The translations under genes were made by a program, and so were the position numbers. The notes under the pieces were generated by a model. It had not been told where the DNA came from. It made no database searches and worked only from the letters and a program-made list of their open reading frames with translations. A DNA stretch of 64,000 bases, from NCBI RefSeq assembly GCF_039696035.1, contig NZ_CP155567.1:3219001-3283000 (forward strand), written 5' to 3'. Positions 38,603 to 47,543 of this stretch are shown here, piece after piece. Source of the DNA: Microbulbifer sp. SAOS-129_SWC. GTDB lineage: Bacteria; Pseudomonadota; Gammaproteobacteria; Pseudomonadales; Cellvibrionaceae. The stretch's first letter is position 1. The number at the start of each line of letters is the position of its first letter.

Positions 38603-38954
38603 CCCGGACAGCGCCGGTATCGGCGCGCAGATGGAGGCCGCCGCCGCGGTCCACCTGCAGCGCGCCGGTCTGCGCATTGAAGCGCGCAACTACCGCTGCC
38701 GCCGCGGCGAGATCGACCTGATCGCGCGCGATGGCAAAACCCTCGTCTTCGTCGAGGTGCGCTTTCGCCGCCACCGCCATTTCGGCGGCGCCGGCGCTAC
38801 GGTAGATGGGCGCAAGCAGCGCAAGCTGCTGGCCGCTGCGGAGACCTATCTGCAGCAGTACAAACAGGATTGCCCCTGCCGCTTCGATGTCGTCGCCATC
38901 GAGGGCAGCGCGGACAACATTCAGTGGATCACCAATGCATTTGGTAGCGATTAG
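38592..38954 (+). CDS. yraN: YraN family (UPF0102) endonuclease-like protein
   Basis: A 120-residue protein with a restriction-endonuclease-like fold; the RGEIDLIARDGKTLVFVEV core carries the Glu/Asp/Glu residues typical of the PD-(D/E)XK pattern. Its function is not settled. It overlaps lpoA by 11 bases and precedes diaA, the usual order. Confidence 0.93.
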   Translation: MPSNPDSAGIGAQMEAAAAVHLQRAGLRIEARNYRCRRGEIDLIARDGKTLVFVEVRFRRHRHFGGAGATVDGRKQRKLLAAAETYLQQYKQDCPCRFDVVAIEGSADNIQWITNAFGSD

Positions 38955-38987
38955 GGCGCACTGTTGCGCGCCCGGAATAAGGATTGA

Positions 38988-39578
38988 ATGGAACAGCGAG
39001 TCGTAACACTTTTTCACCACAGCCTCGAGGCCACCATGAATGCCGGCGAGATACTGGCTCCCCTGGTGGCAGAAGCGAGCGAGATGATCGTGCACACACT
39101 GCTGGCGGAGAACAAGCTGCTGTTGTGTGGCAACGGCGTCAGCAGCGCGCTGGCGCAGAGCTTTTGCTCACAGCTGATGGGCGGTTTCCAGCGTGAGCGC
39201 CCGGGCCTGCCGGCTATCGCGCTGTGCAGCGACGGTATCACCACCGGCACTGTTGCGCGCAACCACGGTCGCGCGGAGACTTTTGCCCAGCCGGTGCGCG
39301 CCCTCGGCCAACCCGGTGACCTGCTGGTGATTCTCAGCAGCGACGGCCGCGACTCCAACCTGGTACAGGCAATGCGCGCCGCGCGCGACCGCGATATGGG
39401 CATTCTCGCCCTGACCGGTGGCGACGGCGGCGACTGCGCCGCACTGCTCGACACGCACGATATTGAACTCCGTGTGCCTTCGGAAGTCGCAGCAGAAGTA
39501 CATCAAGTGCACCTGTTAACCATTTTCTGCCTGTGCGACCTGATCGACAGCAGTTTGTTCGGTGGCTACGAGGACTGA
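38988..39578 (+). CDS. diaA: DnaA initiator-associating protein DiaA (SIS domain)
   Basis: A 196-residue tetrameric SIS-domain protein. DiaA binds DnaA and promotes its assembly at oriC. It resembles the sedoheptulose-7-phosphate isomerase GmhA, but the metal/active-site residues are not evident (CGNGVSSALAQSFCSQ and SSDGRDSNL), and its position between yraN and dolP supports DiaA. Confidence 0.9.
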   Translation: MEQRVVTLFHHSLEATMNAGEILAPLVAEASEMIVHTLLAENKLLLCGNGVSSALAQSFCSQLMGGFQRERPGLPAIALCSDGITTGTVARNHGRAETFAQPVRALGQPGDLLVILSSDGRDSNLVQAMRAARDRDMGILALTGGDGGDCAALLDTHDIELRVPSEVAAEVHQVHLLTIFCLCDLIDSSLFGGYED

Positions 39579-39583
39579 ACCCG

Positions 39584-40168
39584 ATGCTAAAACTATTGAC
39601 CAATAACCGCCTGATCATTGCCCTTGCCCTGTGCGGCGCCCTGGGCGGCTGCAGCACCGTGCTGGAAGCCACCCACAACGGTCCAATCCAGCAGGACCCC
39701 GGCCAGCGCTCCCTCGGGACCTACCTGGACGACGAGAAAATCCAGACCATCACCGAGGTCAACATCAACAAGGCCCACCCGGACCTGAAGAATGCCAACA
39801 TCCACGTCAATGTGTTCAATGGCGTAGTGTTACTGACCGGCCAGGCCCCCAGCAGTGAACTGCGCCTGCTGGCCGGGCGCACCGCACAGCAGGTGCAGAA
39901 CGTGCGCCAGGTCTATAACGAGGTCCAGGTGCGCGGCAATATCTCGATGCTGGCGAGCAGCAGTGATGCCTGGCTCACCACCAAGGTCAAAAGCGTGTTG
40001 CTGGCCAACAAGGAAATCGACAGCGGCCGCATCAAGGTGGTGACCGAAAACGGGGTCATCTACCTGATGGGCCTGCTGACGCGCGCCGAAGCCGAGCGCG
40101 CCGCGGATGTGACGCGCAGTATCGGCGGTGTGCAGAAGGTGGTGAAAGCGGTGGAATATATCGACTGA
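39584..40168 (+). CDS. dolP: BON-domain outer-membrane lipoprotein DolP (YraP)
   Basis: A 194-residue lipoprotein with lipobox LGGC and two BON domains (about residues 45-115 and 122-190). DolP localises to the division site and supports outer-membrane integrity. The ATG at 39584 follows GAGG after 10 bases and lies just past the diaA stop; a longer ORF starting inside diaA is not used. A strong terminator follows. Confidence 0.94.
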   Translation: MLKLLTNNRLIIALALCGALGGCSTVLEATHNGPIQQDPGQRSLGTYLDDEKIQTITEVNINKAHPDLKNANIHVNVFNGVVLLTGQAPSSELRLLAGRTAQQVQNVRQVYNEVQVRGNISMLASSSDAWLTTKVKSVLLANKEIDSGRIKVVTENGVIYLMGLLTRAEAERAADVTRSIGGVQKVVKAVEYID

Positions 40169-40194
40169 GCCACTCGGCCGAAACGCAAAGCCAG

Positions 40195-40221
40195 AAAACG
40201 GAGGCCCGGCCTCCGTTTTTT
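40195..40221 (+). terminator. Terminator of the lpoA-dolP group
   Basis: An 11-bp stem AAAACGGAGGC/GCCTCCGTTTT with a 3-base loop and further Ts; being symmetrical, it can also stop the small convergent gene to its right. Confidence 0.88.
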
Positions 40222-40228
40222 ATGCCGC

Positions 40229-40558
40229 TCAGCGGCCCTTACGCTTGCTGCGGCGCAGCGCGTCCAGCCATGACTTTTTGTGCGGGCTCAGTGCCGCGGT
40301 TTGCTGCAGGCAACGGATCAAATCCTGCTGCCCGCCACGGCCGAGCGCGGGCATGGCCTCGAAGCGATCACTGAGATGGAAGGCGAGTCCCGTATCGCTG
40401 TCGCACACCTCAATGGCACCGGAGGAATTGCCCTTCTTACCCAGGCAGGCAAACTCCACTCCCTGCGCCATCAACGTGGATTGACGCCGCTTGAGCGCCA
40501 GTTGCAACGAACTGGTGCCGGTCTTGTGCAGGCCGATATGCAGGTGAAGGGTGCGCAT
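40229..40558 (-). CDS. Small protein with sulfotransferase-type PAPS loop (truncated or stand-alone)
   Basis: A 109-residue ORF. Residues 7-19 (HIGLHKTGTSSLQ) match the 5'-phosphosulfate-binding loop found at the N terminus of PAPS-dependent sulfotransferases. The rest shows no recognisable 3'-phosphate motif, and the protein ends in a basic tail (RRSKRKGR), less than half the length of a normal sulfotransferase. No good ribosome site was found before the ATG. It may be a remnant or a small stand-alone protein; it is tightly fitted against the dolP terminator. Confidence 0.55.
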   Translation of the reverse strand: MRTLHLHIGLHKTGTSSLQLALKRRQSTLMAQGVEFACLGKKGNSSGAIEVCDSDTGLAFHLSDRFEAMPALGRGGQQDLIRCLQQTAALSPHKKSWLDALRRSKRKGR

Positions 40559-40671
40559 CGCGTCGATCTTATTCCGCCGTTGTCCTGTAATCTGGAGGCA
40601 CGATCCCTGTCCTACTTCGCCGGAAACCCCTTCCCGGCACGTGAAATAAGTCTAACAACCCTTAGTAAACT

Positions 40672-40689
40672 AGCCCTGAAGGGCTTTTT
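40672..40689 (+). terminator. Orphan plus-strand terminator-like hairpin
   Basis: AGCCC/GGGCT with a TGAA loop, followed by TTTT. No plus-strand gene lies upstream between the dolP terminator and here, so it either ends an unannotated short RNA or is chance. Confidence 0.45.
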
Positions 40690-40722
40690 CCACTGCCTGT
40701 TGAGACTAAACGTTTAATCAAT

Positions 40723-40749
40723 AAAAAACGCGGGCACAGCCCGCGTTTT
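40723..40749 (-). terminator. Terminator of the RNA helicase gene
   Basis: An 11-bp stem AAAACGCGGGC/GCCCGCGTTTT with loop ACA, continued on the minus strand by a further run of Ts; 6 bases after the helicase stop. Confidence 0.88.
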
Positions 40750-40754
40750 CGCTA

Positions 40755-42290
40755 TCAGTGTCTGGGGCGTCGCCCGCCACCGCCGCCGCTTCCGCCGCGG
40801 CGACCGCGCCGGTCCCCGCCGGAGCCGGAACCGCCGCTGCGCTTGACCTTCACCACGGGCGGCTGTACCAGCAGCGCTTCCGGTGGCACTTCGCAATTCA
40901 GCTTGGTGCCCAGTAGCTTCTCGATCGGCTCCAGGCGCATGGCGTCATCTTCACAGGCGAAGCTGATCGAGGTACCGGTCTTGCCGGCACGGCCGGTACG
41001 ACCGATGCGGTGCACATAATCCTCCGGCTCCTCCGGCAGGGTGAAGTTCACCACGTGGCTGATGCCATCGATATGGATACCGCGGCCGGCCACATCGGTA
41101 GCCACCAGCACCCGGGTGCGGCCATTCTTGAAGTCGTCGAGGGTACGCACACGCTTGTTCTGCGCGACCTCACCGGACAGCAACCCGACCTTGAAGCCGT
41201 GCGCCTCCAGATGCTCGAACAGGCGGCGACACTGGTCGCGGCGGTTGGCGAACACGATCAGGCTCTCGACTTCATCGCTCTGCAGGATGTTGTAGAGCAG
41301 CGCGTATTTCTCATCACTGGCTGCCAGGTAAACGTGCTGGTCGACGCTGTCGGTGGCCACCCGCTCCGGTTCGATCTCGACGATGACCGGCTCTTCGGTC
41401 CACTGCTCTACCAGCGTGTCGACTTCCGGGGTGAAGGTGGCTGAGAAGAACATGGTCTGGCGGTGCGTCTTGCGCGGGGTCTGGCGCACGATACGGCGCA
41501 CCTGCGGAATGAAGCCCATATCCAGCATGCGGTCGGCCTCGTCGATCACCAGGATTTCCACCTGGTCGAGATAGCAATCGCGATTGCTGGCGAAATCCAG
41601 CAGGCGGCCAGGTGTCGCCACCAGGATGTCCACCAGGCGCTCATTCAGGTTGCGCTGCTGCTTCTGGTAGTCCATGCCGCCGACCAGCGTGTGGATTTCC
41701 AGGTCGGTGTACTTACACAGGGCCTTGGCGTCGTCGGCGATCTGCATGACCAGCTCGCGGGTCGGTGCAATGATCAGTGTGCGCGCCTCGCCGGCATAAC
41801 GCTCGCCCTCAAACGGATTCTTGAGCAGGTCGTCGATAATAGTGATCAGGAAGGCGGCGGTCTTGCCGGTACCGGTCTGCGCCTTGCCCACCAGGTCGTG
41901 GCCGTTCAGCGTGTGCGGCAGGGAGCGGCCCTGGATCGGCGAGCTGTACTGGAAACCCAGGTCGGCAATGGCATGCATCAGCGGCAGCGGCAGATCCAGG
42001 TCGTGGAAACGCACCTTGCCTTCCTGCTCCGGCACCGGGAACTGGTCCAGGGACCAGGGTGCGGCCTTCTGCGAGCGGCTGCTGCTCTTTTCACGCTGAC
42101 TGCCTTCCCGCTGACTGCCACCTCCGCGGCGGCCGTGCTGGCGACCCTTGCCGCTGCGGCGCTCACCGCCGTCCGGTGCCGGGGACTCGCTGCCTCCGGC
42201 GGATTTGGACGCGCGCGGCTCGGTGGATTCCGGGCGCGGCTCGTCAGAGTTGTCGGAAGAACGGCGAAACAACTTTCCTATCAAGTGCAA
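40755..42290 (-). CDS. DEAD-box ATP-dependent RNA helicase, RhlB-like
   Basis: A 511-residue helicase. After a disordered Arg/Ser/Gly-rich N terminus (residues ~8-80) come the Q motif (FQYSSPIQ), Walker A AQTGTGKT at 137-144, [13 protein letters not shown] as [16 protein letters not shown] as FFSATF, and [10 protein letters not shown]. The segment [15 protein letters not shown] and the C-terminal [17 protein letters not shown] resemble RhlB more than RhlE. The C terminus is Gly/Arg-rich, likely an RNA-binding tail. RhlB works with RNase E in mRNA decay. Confidence 0.88.
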   Translation of the reverse strand: MHLIGKLFRRSSDNSDEPRPESTEPRASKSAGGSESPAPDGGERRSGKGRQHGRRGGGSQREGSQREKSSSRSQKAAPWSLDQFPVPEQEGKVRFHDLDLPLPLMHAIADLGFQYSSPIQGRSLPHTLNGHDLVGKAQTGTGKTAAFLITIIDDLLKNPFEGERYAGEARTLIIAPTRELVMQIADDAKALCKYTDLEIHTLVGGMDYQKQQRNLNERLVDILVATPGRLLDFASNRDCYLDQVEILVIDEADRMLDMGFIPQVRRIVRQTPRKTHRQTMFFSATFTPEVDTLVEQWTEEPVIVEIEPERVATDSVDQHVYLAASDEKYALLYNILQSDEVESLIVFANRRDQCRRLFEHLEAHGFKVGLLSGEVAQNKRVRTLDDFKNGRTRVLVATDVAGRGIHIDGISHVVNFTLPEEPEDYVHRIGRTGRAGKTGTSISFACEDDAMRLEPIEKLLGTKLNCEVPPEALLVQPPVVKVKRSGGSGSGGDRRGRRGGSGGGGGRRPRH

Positions 42291-42550
42291 TACTCGCTTT
42301 CGTGCTCACAGTCGCGCCGGGGCGCGGCCGGATGCCGGGAGGGCCCCGCGGAGCGGGCACCACAGCCGGTAAAGGTGAAATAATCGGCGAGTATATCATC
42401 TAAAGGGGGTAAATGTTTGCCACCCGCCGCGCCGCCCGGGATCGCGGCCCTCCGGCGCTGGTGACGACCATTGATGCCGCTGCCAGTGCCCGCCATAATG
42501 CCGCCGCTTTTCCCCGCTACAGTGGGGTGAACCCCGACTGCTGCAGACCC

Positions 42551-43939
42551 ATGCCACCGATGATCAAGCTGTACAAACGCGCCACCGGCACCGAACTCTC
42601 GCGCCTAGCCACGCTGGGCGGCCCGCTGGTAGCCAGCAACCTGGCGGTGGTCAGCATGGGCGTCACCGACACCATCGTCGCCGGTCGCGCCGGCGGGGTG
42701 GACCTGGCCGGCCTGGCGCTGGGCGCCAGTATCTGGTCGGTGTGCGCCGTCGCGCTGATGGGATTGCTGGCCGCGTTGTCCCCCATCGTCGCCCACCTGC
42801 GCGGTGCCCGCGACGAGACGGGCTGTGCGCAACAACTGCAACAGGCCACCTGGATCGCGCTGGTCGGCGGGCTGGCAGTGGTCGCGGCACTGCTGGCTAC
42901 CCCCTGGTGGAGCCAGTGGATCGACACCGAGGAACCGGTGCGCCGGGTACTGCAGCAGTACCTGCTGGCACTGGCGACCGGCACGCTGCCGTTTGCGATC
43001 GGCACGGCCCTGCGCGGCTACTGCGAGGGTATGGGACAGGTGCGGCCGGTCATGCGTATCTACCTGGCGGCGGCGGCTCTCAACATACCGCTGGATATCC
43101 TGCTGGTGTTCGGCGCCGGGCCGATTCCGGCTATGGGCGGCGCCGGCTGCGGCTGGGCCACAGCGCTGGTGAGCACCTCCATTGCCGCAGCGCTGTTCTG
43201 GCATGCGGGCCACGATCCGGCCTACCGCGCCCTGCAGCTGAAACTGTTACCGCCGCGGCCCCACTGGCCGACCCAGCGACACCTGCTGGCAGTGGGCCTG
43301 CCGATCTGTGTCGGCGCCGGCAGCGAGGTGACCTTCTTCGCCAGCCTGACGATCCTCCTCGCGCCGTACGGCGCCACCATCGTCGCCGCGCACCAGATCG
43401 GCCTGAATGTCGGCTCCATTTTCTATCTCGTGGCGCTGGCGCTGGCACAGGCGCTGAGTATCCGCGTGGCCCAGCTGCTCGGCCAGGGGCGGCCGCGCCG
43501 GGCGCGCTTCACCAGTCTGGTAGGGGTCGGTAGCGGCATCGCCTATGCAGCGGTGACCGGCGTTGTACTGATCACCCTGCGCCACCCATTTGTACTGGCC
43601 TATACCGGCAACGCCGATATCATCGCCGTCGCCACCAACCTGCTGCTGCTGTGCGCCGCCTTCCAGCTGGTGGATGTGGCCCAGGCGATGACCTGGGGCG
43701 CGCTGCGCGGCTACCGCGACACCCGTGTGCCGATGATCATGCAACTGTTCTCCTACTGGCTGGTGGGGCTGATCTGCGCGCGCTGGCTGGGCGAGCAGTA
43801 CTGGGGGGTCTACGGCTACTGGGTGGGCATCTGTCTCGGTCTCGGCACCGCCGCAGTCCTGCTGGGCCTGCGCCTGTGGCGCACCAGCGGGCGCGCGCTG
43901 GCGTTCACACCAGCGCGCAGACGCGGCTTCGCGAACTGA
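42551..43939 (+). CDS. MATE-family multidrug efflux transporter
   Basis: A 462-residue inner-membrane antiporter with twelve hydrophobic segments in two similar halves; the N-terminal LATLGGPLVASNLAVVSMGVTDTIVAGR is typical of the NorM-type MatE domain. Such proteins export cationic drugs in exchange for Na+ or H+. The start is uncertain: 42551 or 42560 both give the normal length, while the open frame runs back to 42413 with unrelated residues. It is divergent from the helicase gene. Confidence 0.9.
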   Translation: MPPMIKLYKRATGTELSRLATLGGPLVASNLAVVSMGVTDTIVAGRAGGVDLAGLALGASIWSVCAVALMGLLAALSPIVAHLRGARDETGCAQQLQQATWIALVGGLAVVAALLATPWWSQWIDTEEPVRRVLQQYLLALATGTLPFAIGTALRGYCEGMGQVRPVMRIYLAAAALNIPLDILLVFGAGPIPAMGGAGCGWATALVSTSIAAALFWHAGHDPAYRALQLKLLPPRPHWPTQRHLLAVGLPICVGAGSEVTFFASLTILLAPYGATIVAAHQIGLNVGSIFYLVALALAQALSIRVAQLLGQGRPRRARFTSLVGVGSGIAYAAVTGVVLITLRHPFVLAYTGNADIIAVATNLLLLCAAFQLVDVAQAMTWGALRGYRDTRVPMIMQLFSYWLVGLICARWLGEQYWGVYGYWVGICLGLGTAAVLLGLRLWRTSGRALAFTPARRRGFAN

Positions 43940-44062
43940 CCGGCGGCCGCACCGGTCTCCCCAATCGCCTGCCAGTTCGCAATCTCCAGGGAACGCTTTC
44001 GCTATAATCGCGCTCATACCTTCTGGGACCTCCCCAAAATCATTATCCACTGGAGCCACTGC

Positions 44063-45610
44063 ATGATTTCGAGCTCGCCACTGAGCCCGCCTCGCCGCCT
44101 TTTGTGTATCGCCCTGCTGCTTCTCTCCGGCCAGGTCCTGGCACAGAATCAGGAAGAGCCGTCAAAAACGACCAAAAAGCCGGTGCCGAAGGCCGAGAAC
44201 CTGCAGCTGGATCTGCCGATGGAAGCCCCGGCCACCAGGGAGCCGGCGCAGAAGCAGCCCGCTGCGGAGCCGCAGCAGCCGATGCCCAAGGCGGAAAACC
44301 TGCAGCTGGACCAGCCGCTGCCCGAGCCGGATGCCAGCACCGCGCAGAAAGCGCACAAACCCGCTGCCGCGGCCGGCAAAAACACCCCCACAAAACCGGA
44401 CGCGGCGGCAACGGACAACGGCGCGAGCGGGGATACGACGGCGACAGACACCGCGGCGCAAGACAGCGCGGCGGACAAAAGCAGCGGGGACACGGCCAAA
44501 CCGCTGCGCCTGCTCGGTGCCGAGGTACCGCCGGCCACCTCCACCCGCCTGGCCTGGTCGCCGACCCAGCACTTCGAGGGTGTCTACAGCTCTACCGCGG
44601 TGCTGGTGGTGAACGGCGCTCACCCGGGGCCGACCCTGTGCCTGACCGCGGCGATTCACGGCGATGAGCTGAATGGGATCGAGACGGTACGCCGGGTCAT
44701 GTACAACCTGGATAAGGAAAAACTGCATGGCGCAGTGATCGGTGTCCCGATCGTCAACCTGCAGGGTTTCCACCGCGGATCCCGCTACCTGACCGACCGC
44801 CGCGACCTGAACCGCTATTTCCCCGGCTACCCGGACGGCTCGTCGGCGGCGCGTATCGCCTACTCGTTTTTCCACGAAGTGATCCTGCACTGCAACGCGG
44901 TGGTCGACCTGCACACCGGTTCTTTCTATCGCACCAACCTGCCGCAGCTGCGCGGCGACCTGCGCAACCCCAAGGTGGTCAAGCTGACCAAGGGCTTTGG
45001 CTCTACCGTGGTAATGCACAGCGAGGGCGCCAAGGGCACCCTGCGCCGCGCCGCGGTCGCCGCTGGCATCCCCACGGTTACGCTGGAGGCCGGAGCACCG
45101 ATGGTGCTGGACGAGGCTTCGGTGAGCCACAGCGTCAAGGGCATCCGCACGCTGCTGAACCAGCTGGATATGGTGAGCAAGTTCCGCCTGTGGGGGGACC
45201 CGGAGCCGGTTTACTACAACGCTACCTGGCAGCGCGCGACCACCGGCGGCATCATCTTCAGCAAGGTGAAACTGGGGGCATCGGTCAGTAAAGGGGACCT
45301 GCTCGGCACGGTTACCAACCCGATCACCAATGTGCGCACCGAGATCCGCTCCAAATACAACGGTCGCATCCTCGGCATGGCCATGAACCAGGTGGTGCAA
45401 CCCGGTTTTGCCGCTTATCACATCGGTATCCAGGCGCCGCAGGAACAGATCAGCCCGCCCGAGGAAGTGACTGCGGAAAGCAAAGTCGAAAGTGCCGCAG
45501 AACAACCCGCGGACAGCGATGCCGCAGCGGACGAACCCGCCGGGGATGCCCCGGCGCCGACAACAGAGGAAGAGCTGACGCCCGCCGACAGCGGCAGCGA
45601 CGAAGACTAG
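44063..45610 (+). CDS. Secreted succinylglutamate desuccinylase/aspartoacylase family protein
   Basis: A 515-residue protein. A signal peptide (to ~27, cut near VLA-QNQ) leads into a ~120-residue Ala/Pro/Asp/Lys-rich linker that contains the nonapeptide PKAENLQLD twice (residues 42-50 and 75-83). The AstE/AspA zinc-carboxypeptidase fold follows, with likely zinc ligands H199 and E202 (HGDELNGIE) and H284 (DLHTGS), and E342 as a catalytic candidate (LEAGAP). The tail is acidic. AstE and AspA are cytosolic amidases; this secreted type must act on another substrate, unknown here. A TATAAT at 44003-44008 may be its -10. Confidence 0.85.
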   Translation: MISSSPLSPPRRLLCIALLLLSGQVLAQNQEEPSKTTKKPVPKAENLQLDLPMEAPATREPAQKQPAAEPQQPMPKAENLQLDQPLPEPDASTAQKAHKPAAAAGKNTPTKPDAAATDNGASGDTTATDTAAQDSAADKSSGDTAKPLRLLGAEVPPATSTRLAWSPTQHFEGVYSSTAVLVVNGAHPGPTLCLTAAIHGDELNGIETVRRVMYNLDKEKLHGAVIGVPIVNLQGFHRGSRYLTDRRDLNRYFPGYPDGSSAARIAYSFFHEVILHCNAVVDLHTGSFYRTNLPQLRGDLRNPKVVKLTKGFGSTVVMHSEGAKGTLRRAAVAAGIPTVTLEAGAPMVLDEASVSHSVKGIRTLLNQLDMVSKFRLWGDPEPVYYNATWQRATTGGIIFSKVKLGASVSKGDLLGTVTNPITNVRTEIRSKYNGRILGMAMNQVVQPGFAAYHIGIQAPQEQISPPEEVTAESKVESAAEQPADSDAAADEPAGDAPAPTTEEELTPADSGSDED

Positions 45611-45704
45611 TGGGCCGTGTGGTTAATTCTGTTTCAGTTGCCCGCGCGAGTCCGGCCACGGAGGGCCGGCGCAACTAGCGGAGCAGGACGCGGCAATTCC
45701 GGGC

Positions 45705-46613
45705 TCAGTCGCGATCGCTGACCCGGTCGATAATTTCCACCGCCGAGTGATGATCGAGTGGCTCCGGCTGCAGCGTAATGTGGTCGATATCGAAGCGCTT
45801 GATCAGTGTCTCACGCAGCCGCTCCAGCACTCCCGACCAGGCCTGCAGGTCATCGACGACGATATGTGCGGACAGGGAAATGGTGCTGGAGTCGAGGCGC
45901 CAGATATGCAGGTCGTGTACCGAGCGCACCCCCTCCACCGCCGCCAGCGTTTTACCCACCACCGGCAGGCTCAGCTCCCGCGGTACCCGCTCCATCAACA
46001 CATCGACGGAATCGCGCAGCAGGCGCAGGCTGGAAATCAGGATCAGCACGCAGATCAGCAGGGACAGCAGTGGGTCGATCGGTGTCCAGCCGGTAAAGTA
46101 GATCACTGCACCGGCGATCAGCGCCGCCACCGAACCCAGCAGGTCCCCCATCACATGCAGCAGCGCGCCGCGGATATTCAGCGTCTGCTCGCCGCGGTGC
46201 AGCACCCAGGCCACGGCGACATTCACCAGCAGCCCGATCAACGCGATCAACATCACCGTGCCGCCGTGTACCGGCTGCGGCGTGCGCAAGCGCTCAATGG
46301 CGGCAATGCCGATCCCGATCACGATCAGCAGCATGAACACCGCGTTGACGATGGCGGCCAGCACCTCGGCGCGCCCCCAGCCAAACGATAACTCGCGGTC
46401 CGCCGGCTTCTGCGCCAGCAGCGCGGCCACCGCGCCCAGCGCCAGCGCCAGCGCGTCGGTGGCCATGTGGCCGGCGTCACCCAGTAGCGCCAGCGAGCCG
46501 GACATCCAGCCGCCGACTGCCTCGACCATGGCAAACGCAAAGGTAATAACCAGGCTCCACACCAGCGGGCGCAGGTGACCGCCGCCATGGCGGTGGTGGA
46601 CGTGTTCGTGCAT
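45705..46613 (-). CDS. Cation diffusion facilitator (Zn/Cd efflux, ZitB-like)
   Basis: A 302-residue inner-membrane antiporter. The His-rich start (MHEHVHHRHGGG) is followed by six membrane helices, with metal-site residues D46, H49 and D53 in GDAGHMATD (helix II) and the HxxxD pattern HVMGD in helix V, then a cytoplasmic C-terminal domain. The HD-HD arrangement fits the Zn2+/Cd2+ group. It is on the same strand as prmC but reads away after it. Confidence 0.93.
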   Translation of the reverse strand: MHEHVHHRHGGGHLRPLVWSLVITFAFAMVEAVGGWMSGSLALLGDAGHMATDALALALGAVAALLAQKPADRELSFGWGRAEVLAAIVNAVFMLLIVIGIGIAAIERLRTPQPVHGGTVMLIALIGLLVNVAVAWVLHRGEQTLNIRGALLHVMGDLLGSVAALIAGAVIYFTGWTPIDPLLSLLICVLILISSLRLLRDSVDVLMERVPRELSLPVVGKTLAAVEGVRSVHDLHIWRLDSSTISLSAHIVVDDLQAWSGVLERLRETLIKRFDIDHITLQPEPLDHHSAVEIIDRVSDRD

Positions 46614-46673
46614 AAAGACTCCCCGATTACAGTGCTATCGCCGCCCCATTCCGGTGTGCGGCGTCAGCACAGG

Positions 46674-47507
46674 CTATTTCCGCCCCAGCGTCACCCGTTC
46701 CCAGCCGGACAGGTCGCGGTGACTGGCCACCCGCTTCAGGCCGGCCGCGGCGAAGATCCTGCGCACCGCCTCGGCCTGCTGCCAGCCGTGCTCCACCAGC
46801 AGCCAGCCGCCGCTGGCCAGGTACTTGCGGCTGCCCCTGGCGATACGCTCGATATCCGCCAGGCCGGCCTCCTCCGCCACCAGCGCCGAACGCGGCTCAA
46901 AGCGTACATCACCCTGCTCCAGGTGCGGATCGGCGGCGTCGATATAGGGCGGATTGCTGACGATCAATTGAAACGCCTGCGGCGGTATCTGTGCAAACCA
47001 GTCGCTCTGAATCACCCGTACATTGTCCAGGCCGAGCGCGCTGCGGTTCTCCTCCGCCAGCGCTGCCGCGTCGGCGGACTTGTCCGCGGCGAGGATCTCC
47101 CAGTCCGGCCGTTCGCTGGCCAGGGCCAGGGCGATGGCGCCGGTGCCGGTGCCGAGATCCAGCGCGCACAACGCCTGCTGCGGGCACAGCTGCAGCGCCA
47201 GCTCTACCAGCAGTTCGGTATCCGGGCGCGGAATCAGCGTGGAGGCATCAACCTTCAACGGCAGCGACCAGAATTCCCGCATGCCGGTCAGGTGCGCCAC
47301 CGGTTCACCGGCAGCGCGGCGCGCCAGCAGCCGGTCGTACTGTGCCTGCTCGGCATCGTTCAGCTGGTACTCGGGCCAGGTGAACAGCCAGGTGCGCGAG
47401 CGTCCCAGCACATGGCCGAGCAACACCTCGGCATCCAGGCGCGGACTGTCGCTGTCGACCAGTGCGACGCTGCGGGCGAGGTTTTCTTTTACCGTGCTCA
47501 TGCGCAA
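46674..47507 (-). CDS. prmC: Release factor glutamine methyltransferase PrmC
   Basis: A 277-residue SAM-dependent enzyme that N5-methylates the Gln of the GGQ motif in RF1 and RF2. The SAM loop is LDLGTGTGAIALALA (from about residue 117) and the catalytic NPPY lies at 185-188. It follows prfA, its substrate's gene, by 36 bases. Confidence 0.97.
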   Translation of the reverse strand: MRMSTVKENLARSVALVDSDSPRLDAEVLLGHVLGRSRTWLFTWPEYQLNDAEQAQYDRLLARRAAGEPVAHLTGMREFWSLPLKVDASTLIPRPDTELLVELALQLCPQQALCALDLGTGTGAIALALASERPDWEILAADKSADAAALAEENRSALGLDNVRVIQSDWFAQIPPQAFQLIVSNPPYIDAADPHLEQGDVRFEPRSALVAEEAGLADIERIARGSRKYLASGGWLLVEHGWQQAEAVRRIFAAAGLKRVASHRDLSGWERVTLGRK

Positions 47508-47543
47508 TTAACCGTTATCGTGGGTAGCGGCGGTGCCGGGCGT

